Assembly: GCA_945875585.1 (NCBI GenBank)
Contig: CAMCLK010000001.1
Span: forward strand, 62,001 to 126,000
DNA: 64,000 bases
Reading direction: 5' to 3'
Origin: Candidatus Kuenenia stuttgartensis
GTDB taxonomy: Bacteria; Planctomycetota; Planctomycetia; Gemmatales; Gemmataceae
The notes under the pieces are model-generated. The model searched no databases, was not told the origin of the DNA, and was given only the letters and a program-made list of their open reading frames with translations. Shown piece by piece: positions 8,548-17,691 of this stretch. The translations under genes were made by a program, and so were the position numbers. Positions within the stretch are counted from its first letter, which is position 1, and every line of letters starts with the position of its first letter.

Positions 8548-10671
8548 ATGCGATATTGCCTATGGATTGCGCTGCTGGCCACTGCCACGGCGCATGCTGA
8601 ATTACCATCGCCCCGGTTGGACCGGATTTTCCCGGCAGGGGCATCGATCGGTTCAACCGTTGAGGTGGAAATCCAAGGGGCTGATCTGGAAGGTGCCAAA
8701 AGGCTGATTGCCGACCATCCAGGAATTGTCGCCACGTTTGTTTCTGATCGCAAATTCAAAATCACCATAGGCAAATATGTCCCTGAAGGGACGCGTGATA
8801 TTCGGGTTCTGGGCCCATGGGGACTCAGTTCGCCACGCATTTTTACGGTGTCGAAAGGTTTGGCCGAAGTCTTGAAATCAAAAGACATCCACGAGCTGGC
8901 CAAGGCGCAAGATATCGCAATCAATACGGCGGTCAGCGGCCTGACTGACGGCAACAGGCAAGACTTTTATCGTCTGAAAGGACAAGCGGGCAAACGATGG
9001 GTGGTGGAGGTGCGCGCTCAGTCGATCGACTCGGCACTCGATGCGACGCTTACCATCACCAATGCTGCTGGCAAGACACTGGCGTTCAGCTCGGATCATG
9101 ATGGCCGAGACCCCCTTCTGGCGTTTACCCCGCCAGCCGACGGTGACTACGGAATTGTTGTTGCTGATCTGGCCTATGCGGGTGGTTTGCCTTATCGGTT
9201 GATCGTGACAGACCGACCACGGATCGAAAATGTCTTTCCCAGAGCCCTGCAAGCTGGAAAACCTTTGGAATTGACAGCCTTGGGCTGGAATCTGGGTTCA
9301 TCGGCCAAACGTGCGCCCGCAGCCATAGACACCGTGGCTCTCGACGAATACAGCGAAACCGTCACCCCACCTGCCGATATTGTTACGCGCGGACTGTACC
9401 GGTTTATCGATCACCCCACAGCGCACAGTGTGCTGCCCACTGCAGCGACAGGTGCTCTGACGGGGTATCAGGTAAGGTTGTCTCCCGGTGGTATTCCCGC
9501 TAACCCTGTACCCGTGCTGGTGACCGATCAGGCAGTGACGTTGGAGCAGGAACCGAACAACGACCCAGCGAAGGGCCAAAAGATCGCATTGCCTGCCGTT
9601 GTCAGCGGCCGTTTCGATCAGGAGCGCGATGCTGACTGGTACGAATTCACGCCACCATCCGATGGTGAATACATGGTGGATGTTTATTGCGAACGGATTG
9701 GCGGACGTGCCGACCCCGTGGCCGTTGTTATGGATGATAAAGACAGTCGTATTGTGGAATTGGATGACTTTGGCCCTCGGGTCAATGCCTTCGATGGCCA
9801 CATACGCGACCCGCAGGGTATCGTTCGGCTGAGTGCCAAGCGTGTGTATCGGTTGCTGGTGCAGGATCGGTACCGGCGGGGTGGACCGCGTCAGCAGTAT
9901 GTGCTGGTGGTTCGGTCAGCGGCGCCGGATGTTCACGCGATGGTGATCCACCATCAAAATCCTGGACCGGGCGGTACCACCATTCATCGGGGTGGTGCGC
10001 AGTATTTGGATTTGATTCTTCAGCATACCGGAGGTGTGACAGGTCCAGTGCGCATTGTCGCCGATAGCCTGCCCAAAGGCCTGCACACGGCTGAAACGAG
10101 CATTGTGTCGGATACCCGCGGTGTGATTGCCCTATGGGCCGACGCCGACGCGCCGGAATTTGCCGGGCCTATTCAGCTTTCAGCCGTATTGACAACCCCG
10201 CAAGGTGAATTAAGGCGCGAAGTGCGCGCCTACACGCGTGTGGAAGCCCAGCAGAACAAGGCATCGAGCAGGCCGACGCGTGAACTGCTGGTGGCAGTGG
10301 TCGCCGAAAAACCACCATTTGCGCTGCGTTTTGCCAAAGAAACGATCGAAATCGAAGCAGGTGCCAAAGCGACAGTGGATCTGATCTGCGATCGACCATG
10401 GGCCGACTTCAAGGGTGCGGTAACGGTGAACGGCTTAACACCTCCGGGACCTGTGAAAATGAGCCAAGTTGTTGTTGCCGAAGGTAAAACGGCTGGAACC
10501 ATGACTATTGAAGTTCAGGCGGGTGCGCGTCCGGGTAACTACACGGTAACGGCATCAGGTCAGGGGCAGGTGCCGTTTACAAAAGATCCAACCAAGCCAA
10601 AGGCCAACACATTGGTGACGTTGCCGTCGCACCCAATTACGGTGGTGGTCAAGGCAAAGAAACCACAATAG
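8548..10671 (+). CDS. Secreted protein with two PPC (pre-peptidase C-terminal) domains
   Basis: 707 residues with a short signal peptide ending near residue 17 (ATAHA). It consists of beta-rich modules: an N-terminal IPT/Ig-like part (RIFPAGASIGSTVEVEIQGA), a first PPC-type domain (about 130-225, with PPADGDYGIVVADL), and a second (about 335-455) that begins with the classic EQEPNND motif and includes DADWYEFTPP. No protease, hydrolase or haem motif is visible, so it is likely a binding or structural partner of the upstream proteins. It follows DUF1501 by 13 bp. This trio recurs in planctomycetes, but the role of the PPC member is unknown. Confidence 0.8.
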   Translation: MRYCLWIALLATATAHAELPSPRLDRIFPAGASIGSTVEVEIQGADLEGAKRLIADHPGIVATFVSDRKFKITIGKYVPEGTRDIRVLGPWGLSSPRIFTVSKGLAEVLKSKDIHELAKAQDIAINTAVSGLTDGNRQDFYRLKGQAGKRWVVEVRAQSIDSALDATLTITNAAGKTLAFSSDHDGRDPLLAFTPPADGDYGIVVADLAYAGGLPYRLIVTDRPRIENVFPRALQAGKPLELTALGWNLGSSAKRAPAAIDTVALDEYSETVTPPADIVTRGLYRFIDHPTAHSVLPTAATGALTGYQVRLSPGGIPANPVPVLVTDQAVTLEQEPNNDPAKGQKIALPAVVSGRFDQERDADWYEFTPPSDGEYMVDVYCERIGGRADPVAVVMDDKDSRIVELDDFGPRVNAFDGHIRDPQGIVRLSAKRVYRLLVQDRYRRGGPRQQYVLVVRSAAPDVHAMVIHHQNPGPGGTTIHRGGAQYLDLILQHTGGVTGPVRIVADSLPKGLHTAETSIVSDTRGVIALWADADAPEFAGPIQLSAVLTTPQGELRREVRAYTRVEAQQNKASSRPTRELLVAVVAEKPPFALRFAKETIEIEAGAKATVDLICDRPWADFKGAVTVNGLTPPGPVKMSQVVVAEGKTAGTMTIEVQAGARPGNYTVTASGQGQVPFTKDPTKPKANTLVTLPSHPITVVVKAKKPQ

Positions 10672-10768
10672 AAGCAGGCTGTGGCGAATCTTTCGCAGCG
10701 GTTATAAACTTAGGCCAGATATGTTGCATTGTTTGCATTTTGAACTGCTACCAACAAGAGTTCCTCCC

Positions 10769-12004
10769 ATGAAGTTGTTTTGCCCGCGTTTTTGTGGTGT
10801 TGCGGTAACGATGGTGCTGTTCGCGGCAAATGGTTTTGGCCAAGAACCGAACACGCGCACGATCCACTCGCAGCCTAGTTTTGTAGTCTCAACCCCGCAA
10901 GTCGAGCTTGCTGTGACCGAATTGGGCGGTCACATGGCCCCCGTCACCTTCTTCAGAAGCTCTGCCAAGCCCGTGCGCCCTTACCATGTCAGCCCATGGC
11001 AGGATGAGAAACCATCGGCCATGCCTGCCCCGGTACTCAATGCCCTGCGTGGCGACTTTTTCTGCATGCCGTTTGGCGGCAACTCTGATTCGCTTGCTGG
11101 GGAAAAACACCCTCCCCATGGCGAAATTGTTGGTGAAAAATGGAAGTATGTTGGCACGACAAAGTCGTCTGACGTGACCACTTTGACGATGTCGATTGAA
11201 ACGCTCGTCCGCCGAGGCGAGGTAACCAAGGAACTGTCATTGGTTGCGGATCAGAATGTGGTCTACTCCAAGCACATTATCAATGGCTTTACCGGAAATG
11301 TGCCGCTCGGTCACCATGCAACGCTTGCAATGCCCGATAAGGAAGGCTCGGTCCGACTGGCATCGAGCGCGTTTCGATTGGGAATGACCTACCCCGGCAT
11401 ATTCAGCGATCCGATACAGAGGGAATATCAGTCCCTGTTACCGGGTGCCAGGTGGACAACTTTGGCCAAGGTTCCAGTGGCCTGGAAAGGTGAGCCGGAT
11501 GCAGATCTTACTCGTTTGCCAGCGAGACAAGGGCATGCCGATCTGGTTCAGGTGGTGAACGAACCGTGGGAGAAAACAAATGGCCCCGCGTGGATGACAG
11601 CCACATTTACCGATGCCGGGTATCTCTGGTTTTCTCTGAAAGACGCTGATGTTCTGAATAGTACGGTGTTCTGGATCGAGAACCGCGGCCGTCATGGCCA
11701 CCCATGGAATGGCCGCAACAACTGCCTGGGTCTTGAAGATGTCACATCTTTTTTTGCCGATGGTTTGAAGGCCTCGACATCCGACAACATTCTTAACAAG
11801 GAAGGCGTTGCAACCTCGGTCAAGCTGGAAGGTACAAAACCCACAATCGTTTATTACATTCAGGGCGTAGTGAAGATTCCCGACGGTTTCGAGATGGTCA
11901 AATCGCTTGAGTTCGCACCGGGTGAAGTAACCTTTCTTTCCACCACAGGCAAACGAGTGACAACCAAGGTGCGCCACGCGTTTTTGAGAACAGGGAAGCT
12001 ATGA
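10769..12004 (+). CDS. Secreted protein of unknown function, possibly galactose-mutarotase-like
   Basis: 411 residues from ATG 10769, which opens on a signal peptide (GVAVTMVLFAANGFG). No named family is certain. The alternating beta pattern, an early LGGHMAPVTF segment, a GGNS/PHGE region and a late WIENRGRHGHPWNGRN segment resemble the beta-sandwich of aldose-1-epimerase-like sugar-binding proteins; this is inference. It lies 97 bp after the PPC gene on the same strand, so could share or follow its transcript, and is followed by the inverted repeat at 12022-12147. There is no obvious ribosome site. Confidence 0.6.
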   Translation: MKLFCPRFCGVAVTMVLFAANGFGQEPNTRTIHSQPSFVVSTPQVELAVTELGGHMAPVTFFRSSAKPVRPYHVSPWQDEKPSAMPAPVLNALRGDFFCMPFGGNSDSLAGEKHPPHGEIVGEKWKYVGTTKSSDVTTLTMSIETLVRRGEVTKELSLVADQNVVYSKHIINGFTGNVPLGHHATLAMPDKEGSVRLASSAFRLGMTYPGIFSDPIQREYQSLLPGARWTTLAKVPVAWKGEPDADLTRLPARQGHADLVQVVNEPWEKTNGPAWMTATFTDAGYLWFSLKDADVLNSTVFWIENRGRHGHPWNGRNNCLGLEDVTSFFADGLKASTSDNILNKEGVATSVKLEGTKPTIVYYIQGVVKIPDGFEMVKSLEFAPGEVTFLSTTGKRVTTKVRHAFLRTGKL

Positions 12005-12021
12005 TGGCCTCTTCACAGCGC

Positions 12022-12147
12022 CGAAGAGCCCCGCACGCCTGAGTAAGTGGCCACAGATTCCTAGGTGAAAACGAGACAGAATTCCCAATGGTGTTGTATC
12101 TCGATGCTTGGCGCGTAGCCCCTTACTCAGTCGTGCGGGGCTCTTCG
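12022..12147. repeat. Inverted repeat with 29-base arms and a 68-base loop
   Basis: Left arm 12022-12050 and right arm 12119-12147 are inverted copies matching at 27 of 29 positions; both contain the GAGCCCCGCACG / CGTGCGGGGCTC core. The 68-base loop (12051-12118) has no open frame. It lies between the 3' ends of convergent genes. It could act as a bidirectional terminator, but the arms are far longer than needed and no U-run follows closely, so a dispersed non-coding or MITE-like element is equally possible. Confidence 0.7.
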
Positions 12148-12216
12148 CAATCTAATAGGAAAAATAGGATTTCAAACAAATACAGATCTATAGATGTCTT
12201 CCAGTGAAATCCCTCA

Positions 12217-13635
12217 TCACGCCAAAATTTCCTTCACCACCCGACCGTGGACGTCGGTCAAACGGTAATCGCGGCCGCTGTAGCGGTATGTGAGTTTTTC
12301 GTGATCCAGGCCCATCAAGTGGAGGATGGTGGCGTGCAGGTCGTGTACATGCACACGGTTTTCCACCGCTGAGAGGCCGAATTCATCGGTGGCCCCGTAA
12401 CTGAACCCGCCCTTCACACCACCTCCAGCCATCCATACCGTGAATCCATAATGGTCGTGGTCGCGACCCTTCTGCCCTTCCGAAGTAGGGGCCCGGCCGA
12501 ATTCACCGCCCCAGATCACCAGCGTCTCATCGAATAATCCGCGTTGTTTCAGATCGCGTATCAGCGCCGCAATCCCTTGATCGCATGCGTCAGCTAGCCG
12601 CTTGTGTCCGCCAACAATATCGTCGTGGCCTGTGTCCCACGCGATGTCGTACCCGTCGATGGAGTGCGACAGTTGCACACATCGCACGCCACGTTCCACC
12701 AGACGGCGCGCAATCAAGCAACCCTTTGCGTATTCACTGTCCCCGTACATGGCGAGTGTTTTGGCCGATTCTGTCCGGAGGTCAAATGCCTCTGGTGCGG
12801 CAAACTGCATACGAAAGGCCATCTCCATGGTTTGGATACCGGCTTCCAGACGGGAATCGTGTGGCTGACGCTCCAGCGCTATTCTGTTTAGGCGCGCAAG
12901 CAGGTCAACCTGCTTGCGTTGCTGGTCGGGTGAAAGATGCAGGCTTTTCAGGTCCTGTAAGACTTTTTCCGGGGTCATGTCGTGGATGTTCACATAGGTG
13001 CCAGCATGGGCGCCCGGCAGAAACGCGTTGCCCCAGTTGGCTAGCCTACCCCTAGGTTCGGCACGCGGACTCATGGCCACGAATCCGGGCAGGTTCTGGT
13101 TTTCTGTACCCAGTCCATAAACCAGCCACGATCCCATGCTGGGGCGGTTCGGTTGCAGGTGCCCCAAATTCATCATCAAGATGGCGCCGGCGTGTTCGGG
13201 AATGTCGGTGTGCATGGAGTGGATAAAGCTGATGTCGTCCACACACCCGCCAACATGCGGGAATATATCGCTGACCCATTTTCCACAGGTGCCATATTGT
13301 TTGAACTTGAATGGCGATGGCATCAGCCCATTTTTCGTGTTCCGGAGTGATTTGCGATCCACCAGTCCGGGTCGCTCGCCTTGGTGCTTGGCGATTTCTG
13401 GTTTGTGGTCAAACGTGTCGACCTGCGATGGACCACCCGGCATGAAAAGCTGGATGACATGCTTGGCCTTGGGCGCGAAATGTGGAGCATTCAATGCGAT
13501 AGAAGAAGGTGACACTGGACTGGCTGCCTTGGCTTGAGGTGTGACCCCCGCCAAACCGATGGTGCCGAACCCTGCCCCTATGCGGCCCAGCAAATCGCGC
13601 CGCGAAATCGATGATAACAAATGGTGGTGAGACAT
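12217..13635 (-). CDS. DUF1501 family exported protein
   Basis: 472 residues with a Tat-type leader (SISRRDLLGRIGAGFG). It belongs to the DUF1501 subgroup with VIQLFMPGGPSQVDTFDHKP at the N-terminus, DGYDIAWDTGHDDI in the middle and KGRDHDHYGFTVWMAGGG near the C-terminus. The motifs differ from the two upstream copies (GYDIAWDTG instead of GGGWDTHG), so this is a distinct subfamily. The PSD1 gene stops 22 bp upstream on the same strand, making a two-gene operon with PSD1 first. Exported; substrate unknown. Confidence 0.9.
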   Translation of the reverse strand: MSHHHLLSSISRRDLLGRIGAGFGTIGLAGVTPQAKAASPVSPSSIALNAPHFAPKAKHVIQLFMPGGPSQVDTFDHKPEIAKHQGERPGLVDRKSLRNTKNGLMPSPFKFKQYGTCGKWVSDIFPHVGGCVDDISFIHSMHTDIPEHAGAILMMNLGHLQPNRPSMGSWLVYGLGTENQNLPGFVAMSPRAEPRGRLANWGNAFLPGAHAGTYVNIHDMTPEKVLQDLKSLHLSPDQQRKQVDLLARLNRIALERQPHDSRLEAGIQTMEMAFRMQFAAPEAFDLRTESAKTLAMYGDSEYAKGCLIARRLVERGVRCVQLSHSIDGYDIAWDTGHDDIVGGHKRLADACDQGIAALIRDLKQRGLFDETLVIWGGEFGRAPTSEGQKGRDHDHYGFTVWMAGGGVKGGFSYGATDEFGLSAVENRVHVHDLHATILHLMGLDHEKLTYRYSGRDYRLTDVHGRVVKEILA

Positions 13636-13657
13636 TGATCTTACCTCGCGTGATCGC

Positions 13658-15982
13658 TCACTTCACTGTCATGAATTCATCGGCCGCCAACAGCACGTGG
13701 GAATACTGATCCCAAGCCGAAAGACCGTTTGCCGCAGGCGTGGTTTTCAGAAACTCCACGCCAATGTCACGTTCGTCGGATGTCGCAGGCCTCTGATAAA
13801 GAAGCAAATACGCGAATTCAATTCGCTCTCGATCCGTTGTGGCCATGGTTGCCAATCGCTTTTCCAGTGCTTTGGCCCGCGCAAGCATGAACGGACTGTT
13901 CATGAGGAACAGATACTGTTGTGGCACCGTACTGGTGGGCCGCTGGTCGACGGTGGCGCGCATCAGCGGGAAATCGAAACGGCGCAGGAACTCATCGGTT
14001 TGAAACACATCGCCATTCCGGCTGACTTTGAAATACAGCGTTCGCCGCGGCGTGTCGATGCGTTCGGCAGGTGGGCCACCTAGCGCAGTGTCGAGCTCTC
14101 CGGTGACGTTCAACAGACTGTCCCGCCATGCTTCCACGTCGAGCCGACGCGGATTCATCCGCCACAAGAGCCGGTTGTCGCCGTCTTTTTTGAAGGCGGC
14201 ATCGTCAAAGGTGCTGTCCATCTGATAACTCGCCGAATTCATGATGACTCGGTGCAACTCCTTGATGGATTGGCCAGAATCAAGAAAATGAGATGTGAGC
14301 CAGTCGAGTAGCTCCGGGTGCGTAGGTTGTTCTCCCAGAGCGCCAAAGTTGCTTGGGGTTCGCACCAAGCCTTCACCAAAGTGGTGCAACCAAACCCGGT
14401 TGATGAACACTCGGGCCGTAAGCGGGTTGGTGCGATCGGTCACGGCTGCCGCCAGTTGCAATCTGCCGCTTCCCTTGTCGAAGGCAAGCGGTTTGTCTCC
14501 GGCAAGAATCCGCGGGAATCGTCGTGGAGCTACTTCGCCGGTTTTGCGGAGGTCGCCGCGGATGGCAACCTTCATGTCGGTGGAGCCGTTGTCCTTCAAA
14601 ACATGAACACCGGCTGGAGCTGCTGGTGCGGCGCGTTTAAGGTCGGCCAGTTGCGCATCCCCTGCTGCCAGTTGCCGCATTTCACTATCTGTGGCAGTGC
14701 GATTTTCTTTCTTCAGGCTGTTGCGAAGCTTGTTGGTTTTTTGTGTGATCTCAGAGACTGCCTTTTGGTGCTGCTCGAATTTACCAACGGCCTCGGGCAT
14801 GCCGATCGGCGCCAGTTGAACAACGGAATTATCAAAAATTCCTGCCAGAGAGTAATAGTCCTGTGTGGGGAGCGGATCGAATTTGTGGTCGTGGCATCTG
14901 GCGCACGCAATCGTTAGTCCAAGCATGCCGCGGCCAAGAGTGTCGATTCGGTCGGAGAGCGTTTCTGCCCGCGCCTGCGAGATGCTCTCCGGGTCGCCAC
15001 CATCGCTGATATAGGTTGGGCCAATGGCAAAGAACCCTGTGGCGACAGCATCGCGCGGACCTCCAATAAGGTCACCAGCAATCTGCAGGCGAAGGAATGT
15101 GTCGAACGGCATGTCGGTGTTGAAGGCTTGCACCACCCAGTCGCGGTAACGCCATGCTTCAGGGTAGACGTTGCTATCGAGGAACCCGCCATGACCATCG
15201 CTGTATCGCGCCACATCGAGCCAATGCCTGCCCCAGCGCTCGCCGTAGTGTGGCGAAGCGAGCATGTCGTCTACAAGCTTTCGAACAGCATTCTTGCGGT
15301 TGCGATTGGCCGCTGCGACAAACACATCGACCTGCTTCGGGCTGGGCGGCAGGCCAAGAAGGTCGAAGTAGATGCGGCGGACAAGTACCTCGGGAGATGC
15401 CGGCAGCGCAGGCTTAAGACCCGCATCGCGAAGCTTCGCGAACACAAAACGATCGATATCGTTATTTGACCAGCCGGTATCGGCGTTTGGTGGGAGTGCT
15501 GGTTTCACCACTGGGCGGAATGCCCAGTGGTTGCGCCATTTGGCCCAGTCGTAGACTCGTATGGCATGGTTCAGGGGTTGTGCTGGTGCATCTGGCCATG
15601 GCGCTCCCAACTGGATCCAATTTTCCAATGTGGCAATTTCAGCGTCTTTTAGTTTTCCTTTGGGAGGCATTTCAACGGTTTGCCAGTGCACCGCCTTGAC
15701 CAGAAGACTTTCAGATGGTTTTCCAGGAACAATGGCGGCACCCGAGTCGCCGCCTTTCAGGATCATGGCCCGGTCATCGAGGCGTAATCCGCCTTTGATG
15801 CTTTTGGCCTTCTCGCTATGGCATTGGTGGCAATGCTCAACCAGCAGTGGGCGCACCTTAGTTTCGAAGTATTCGATCTGCCCGGCGGTAAACCGAGGGA
15901 TGGTACCATCCGCAGCCTGCACCACGTGCTCCATCAGGAACACAAGCGCCAGCAGTAGTACATGGCGGAAGCATACCGGCAT
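13658..15982 (-). CDS. PSD1 and planctomycete cytochrome C domain protein (DUF1549/DUF1553)
   Basis: 774 residues. A signal peptide (VLLLALVFLMEHVVQAA) is followed by a planctomycete cytochrome-C domain with one CXXCH (EHCHQCHSEKAKSIKGGLRL) and the MPPKGKL methionine region, then DUF1549 (VRRIYFDLLGLPPSPKQ, ending with CARCHDHKFDPLPTQDYY) and DUF1553 (RVFINRVWLHHFGEGLV). This is the canonical PSD1 architecture, a secreted likely haem-carrying protein of unconfirmed activity. The internal segment between DUF1549 and DUF1553 contains a charged helical stretch (QKTNKLRNSLKKENR). It is upstream of and almost certainly co-transcribed with the DUF1501 gene 22 bp downstream. Confidence 0.9.
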   Translation of the reverse strand: MPVCFRHVLLLALVFLMEHVVQAADGTIPRFTAGQIEYFETKVRPLLVEHCHQCHSEKAKSIKGGLRLDDRAMILKGGDSGAAIVPGKPSESLLVKAVHWQTVEMPPKGKLKDAEIATLENWIQLGAPWPDAPAQPLNHAIRVYDWAKWRNHWAFRPVVKPALPPNADTGWSNNDIDRFVFAKLRDAGLKPALPASPEVLVRRIYFDLLGLPPSPKQVDVFVAAANRNRKNAVRKLVDDMLASPHYGERWGRHWLDVARYSDGHGGFLDSNVYPEAWRYRDWVVQAFNTDMPFDTFLRLQIAGDLIGGPRDAVATGFFAIGPTYISDGGDPESISQARAETLSDRIDTLGRGMLGLTIACARCHDHKFDPLPTQDYYSLAGIFDNSVVQLAPIGMPEAVGKFEQHQKAVSEITQKTNKLRNSLKKENRTATDSEMRQLAAGDAQLADLKRAAPAAPAGVHVLKDNGSTDMKVAIRGDLRKTGEVAPRRFPRILAGDKPLAFDKGSGRLQLAAAVTDRTNPLTARVFINRVWLHHFGEGLVRTPSNFGALGEQPTHPELLDWLTSHFLDSGQSIKELHRVIMNSASYQMDSTFDDAAFKKDGDNRLLWRMNPRRLDVEAWRDSLLNVTGELDTALGGPPAERIDTPRRTLYFKVSRNGDVFQTDEFLRRFDFPLMRATVDQRPTSTVPQQYLFLMNSPFMLARAKALEKRLATMATTDRERIEFAYLLLYQRPATSDERDIGVEFLKTTPAANGLSAWDQYSHVLLAADEFMTVK

Positions 15983-16107
15983 GAAAGGTCTCGTTGGTGA
16001 GGGGCTTGATCAATCGGGCAGGTAACACAATCATCGGCTGCGGCAAAAATACTTTCGAGCTTGGTCGCCACAGCCATGCGACTGAGCAAGAGTAGGAAAA
16101 ACGCCTA

Positions 16108-16737
16108 TTAGCCTTCTGGAGTTGCCAAAATAGACAGTAGGCGAATGGAAAGGCCGGGCGGCAATGTCGAGGCTAATACAGGCCTCAGAATGCCAACAGA
16201 AATCAGGTCTCTCATATGAGTTCTGTCCTTGTCGCGGTTCGATGTCAGCTTCATCCGCACCAGATCTTCAAGGGCCAATATGCGCATATTGTTTGATTTG
16301 ATTACTGAACTGGCCACATCCGGGGCTGGGAATTCGTATTCGGGGCGTACTTTCTCGTTGGCAAAAATCACGTGCACCGCGTCACGTGCCTTAGCGCCTG
16401 GACCATCCACAAACATAGTGATGCCCGCACCAGTCTTGTGAATGAACCCCACTTTTTCCAGAGCCACAGTAGCCTTTTCCAGATCTTCACGCCGCAGTAG
16501 GATATCCACATCTTGGGTGTTTCTTGCAGCAGACTCGTCTACTTCGCTCACCCACGCAGCCACGGCGTTACCACCCACGACCGCGTAGGGGACTCCGGCT
16601 TCTTCCAATGCTTTTGTTGAACGCTTAAGGCGGTCTCGTACCTTTTCCACGGCATTCACCATCCTTTGAAGAGTGTCTTCACCGGCATACAACGTGGCTG
16701 TCGGGTCGGGCAACGGTCTGGAATAGCCTGTGTTCAT
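16108..16737 (-). CDS. Nucleotidyltransferase-fold protein
   Basis: About 209 residues. The segment YAVVGGNAVAAWV followed by NTQDVDILLRRED shows the GG/GS and DxD pattern of nucleotidyltransferase-fold proteins (minimal or AbiEii-like type). The later ALEDLVRMKLTSNRDKDRTHMRDLI segment is also typical of this group. Start ATG 16737 is preferred because GGAGG lies eight bases before it; a longer frame begins at 16800. No antitoxin or HEPN partner gene is adjacent: the neighbours are a divergent Bax-inhibitor-like gene and the PSD1 gene 125 bp away, so a toxin-antitoxin role is not supported. Substrate unknown. Confidence 0.7.
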   Translation of the reverse strand: MNTGYSRPLPDPTATLYAGEDTLQRMVNAVEKVRDRLKRSTKALEEAGVPYAVVGGNAVAAWVSEVDESAARNTQDVDILLRREDLEKATVALEKVGFIHKTGAGITMFVDGPGAKARDAVHVIFANEKVRPEYEFPAPDVASSVIKSNNMRILALEDLVRMKLTSNRDKDRTHMRDLISVGILRPVLASTLPPGLSIRLLSILATPEG

Positions 16738-16843
16738 GGCGATGGCCTCCGCCGGGTAGTCTTGCGGGATTGTGCTACCATATCCTTGAGAGTACAACAA
16801 AAGTTGGCCAAGCGATATCCGCGTGTGCTAGGAGGTACGTCCC

Positions 16844-17632
16844 ATGAGTGATGTCATTAAATCTGGAAATCCTGTCCTGAGCCAAGGGTTGAATTCCGCC
16901 CCATCGCTCGGTCAGTGGTCGAATGCCGCCGTGATGTCTGTTTCCGGCACCGCAGTCAAAACCATGATTCTGCTCGGTCTGGTATTGCTGACGGGTGGTT
17001 ATTCCTTCTACCAGACCTTGGAAGCCTTTAGGAACACCGGCGACGTTTTTGCCGGCTTGCAGCAGGTTCAGGTGCTGGCCGGCGTCGGCCTGATTAGCGC
17101 CTTTGTCTCCTGCCTTGTCATGTGCTTTGCACCGAGTTGGTCTCCAGTGCTGGCCCCTGTTTATGCTCTGGGCAAGGGTTTAGCCTTGGGTTTGATTTCC
17201 GGGCTGGCCGAAACCCGTTTCCACGGCATTGTGGCTCAGGCCGTTCTGCTCAGCATTTCAGTCCTTGGCCTGATGTTGTTCCTTTACGCCAACGGGACCC
17301 TGCGTGCCACACCTGCACTCACCAAGGGGATCTTGGTCTGCACATTTGCTGTGTTCGTTGTTTATCTGGTCACCATGGTCATGAACTTGTTTGGCATGCA
17401 AATGCCCTACATCCATGGCAACGGTCCGATTGGCATTGCCTTTTCTCTGTTTGTGGTAGGCCTTGCGGCCTTCAACTTTATCATCGACTTCGATGCCATC
17501 CAGCAGGGAGCCGAGAACGGCGCCCCCAAATACATGGAATGGTACTGCGGCTTTGGTTTGCTCGTAACACTGCTGTGGCTGTATGTGGAAATCCTGCGTT
17601 TGCTGATGAAGCTCAACAGCAGTCGCGACTGA
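16844..17632 (+). CDS. Bax inhibitor-1/YccA family membrane protein
   Basis: 262 residues with about seven membrane segments after a soluble N-terminus of some 35 residues. The C-terminal part, FNFIIDFDAIQQGAENGAP followed by MEWYCGFGLLVTLLWLYVEILRLL, is the conserved end of the Bax1-I/YccA family, including the paired Asp residues of the last helices. Family members are implicated in calcium leak or membrane-protein quality control; the function here is not known. AGGAGG lies eight bases before the ATG. It is monocistronic: a divergent nucleotidyltransferase lies upstream and a strong intrinsic terminator directly downstream. Confidence 0.85.
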   Translation: MSDVIKSGNPVLSQGLNSAPSLGQWSNAAVMSVSGTAVKTMILLGLVLLTGGYSFYQTLEAFRNTGDVFAGLQQVQVLAGVGLISAFVSCLVMCFAPSWSPVLAPVYALGKGLALGLISGLAETRFHGIVAQAVLLSISVLGLMLFLYANGTLRATPALTKGILVCTFAVFVVYLVTMVMNLFGMQMPYIHGNGPIGIAFSLFVVGLAAFNFIIDFDAIQQGAENGAPKYMEWYCGFGLLVTLLWLYVEILRLLMKLNSSRD

Positions 17633-17658
17633 TATCAATATATTGACAAGAATTAAGG

Positions 17659-17691
17659 GGGCTGGCCTTTCAGGCCGGCCCTTTTATTTTT
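17659..17691 (+). terminator. Rho-independent terminator of the Bax-inhibitor-like gene
   Basis: Ten-base-pair stem (17659-17668 with 17672-17681; one G-U pair in RNA), three-base loop, then TTTTATTTTT. It overlaps the stop codon and last codons of the convergent DUF1499 gene. Confidence 0.9.

Noticed and set aside
16108-16737. Nucleotidyltransferase as part of a toxin-antitoxin pair
   Set aside because: No HEPN or antitoxin gene next to it; neighbours are a Bax-inhibitor-like gene and PSD1.
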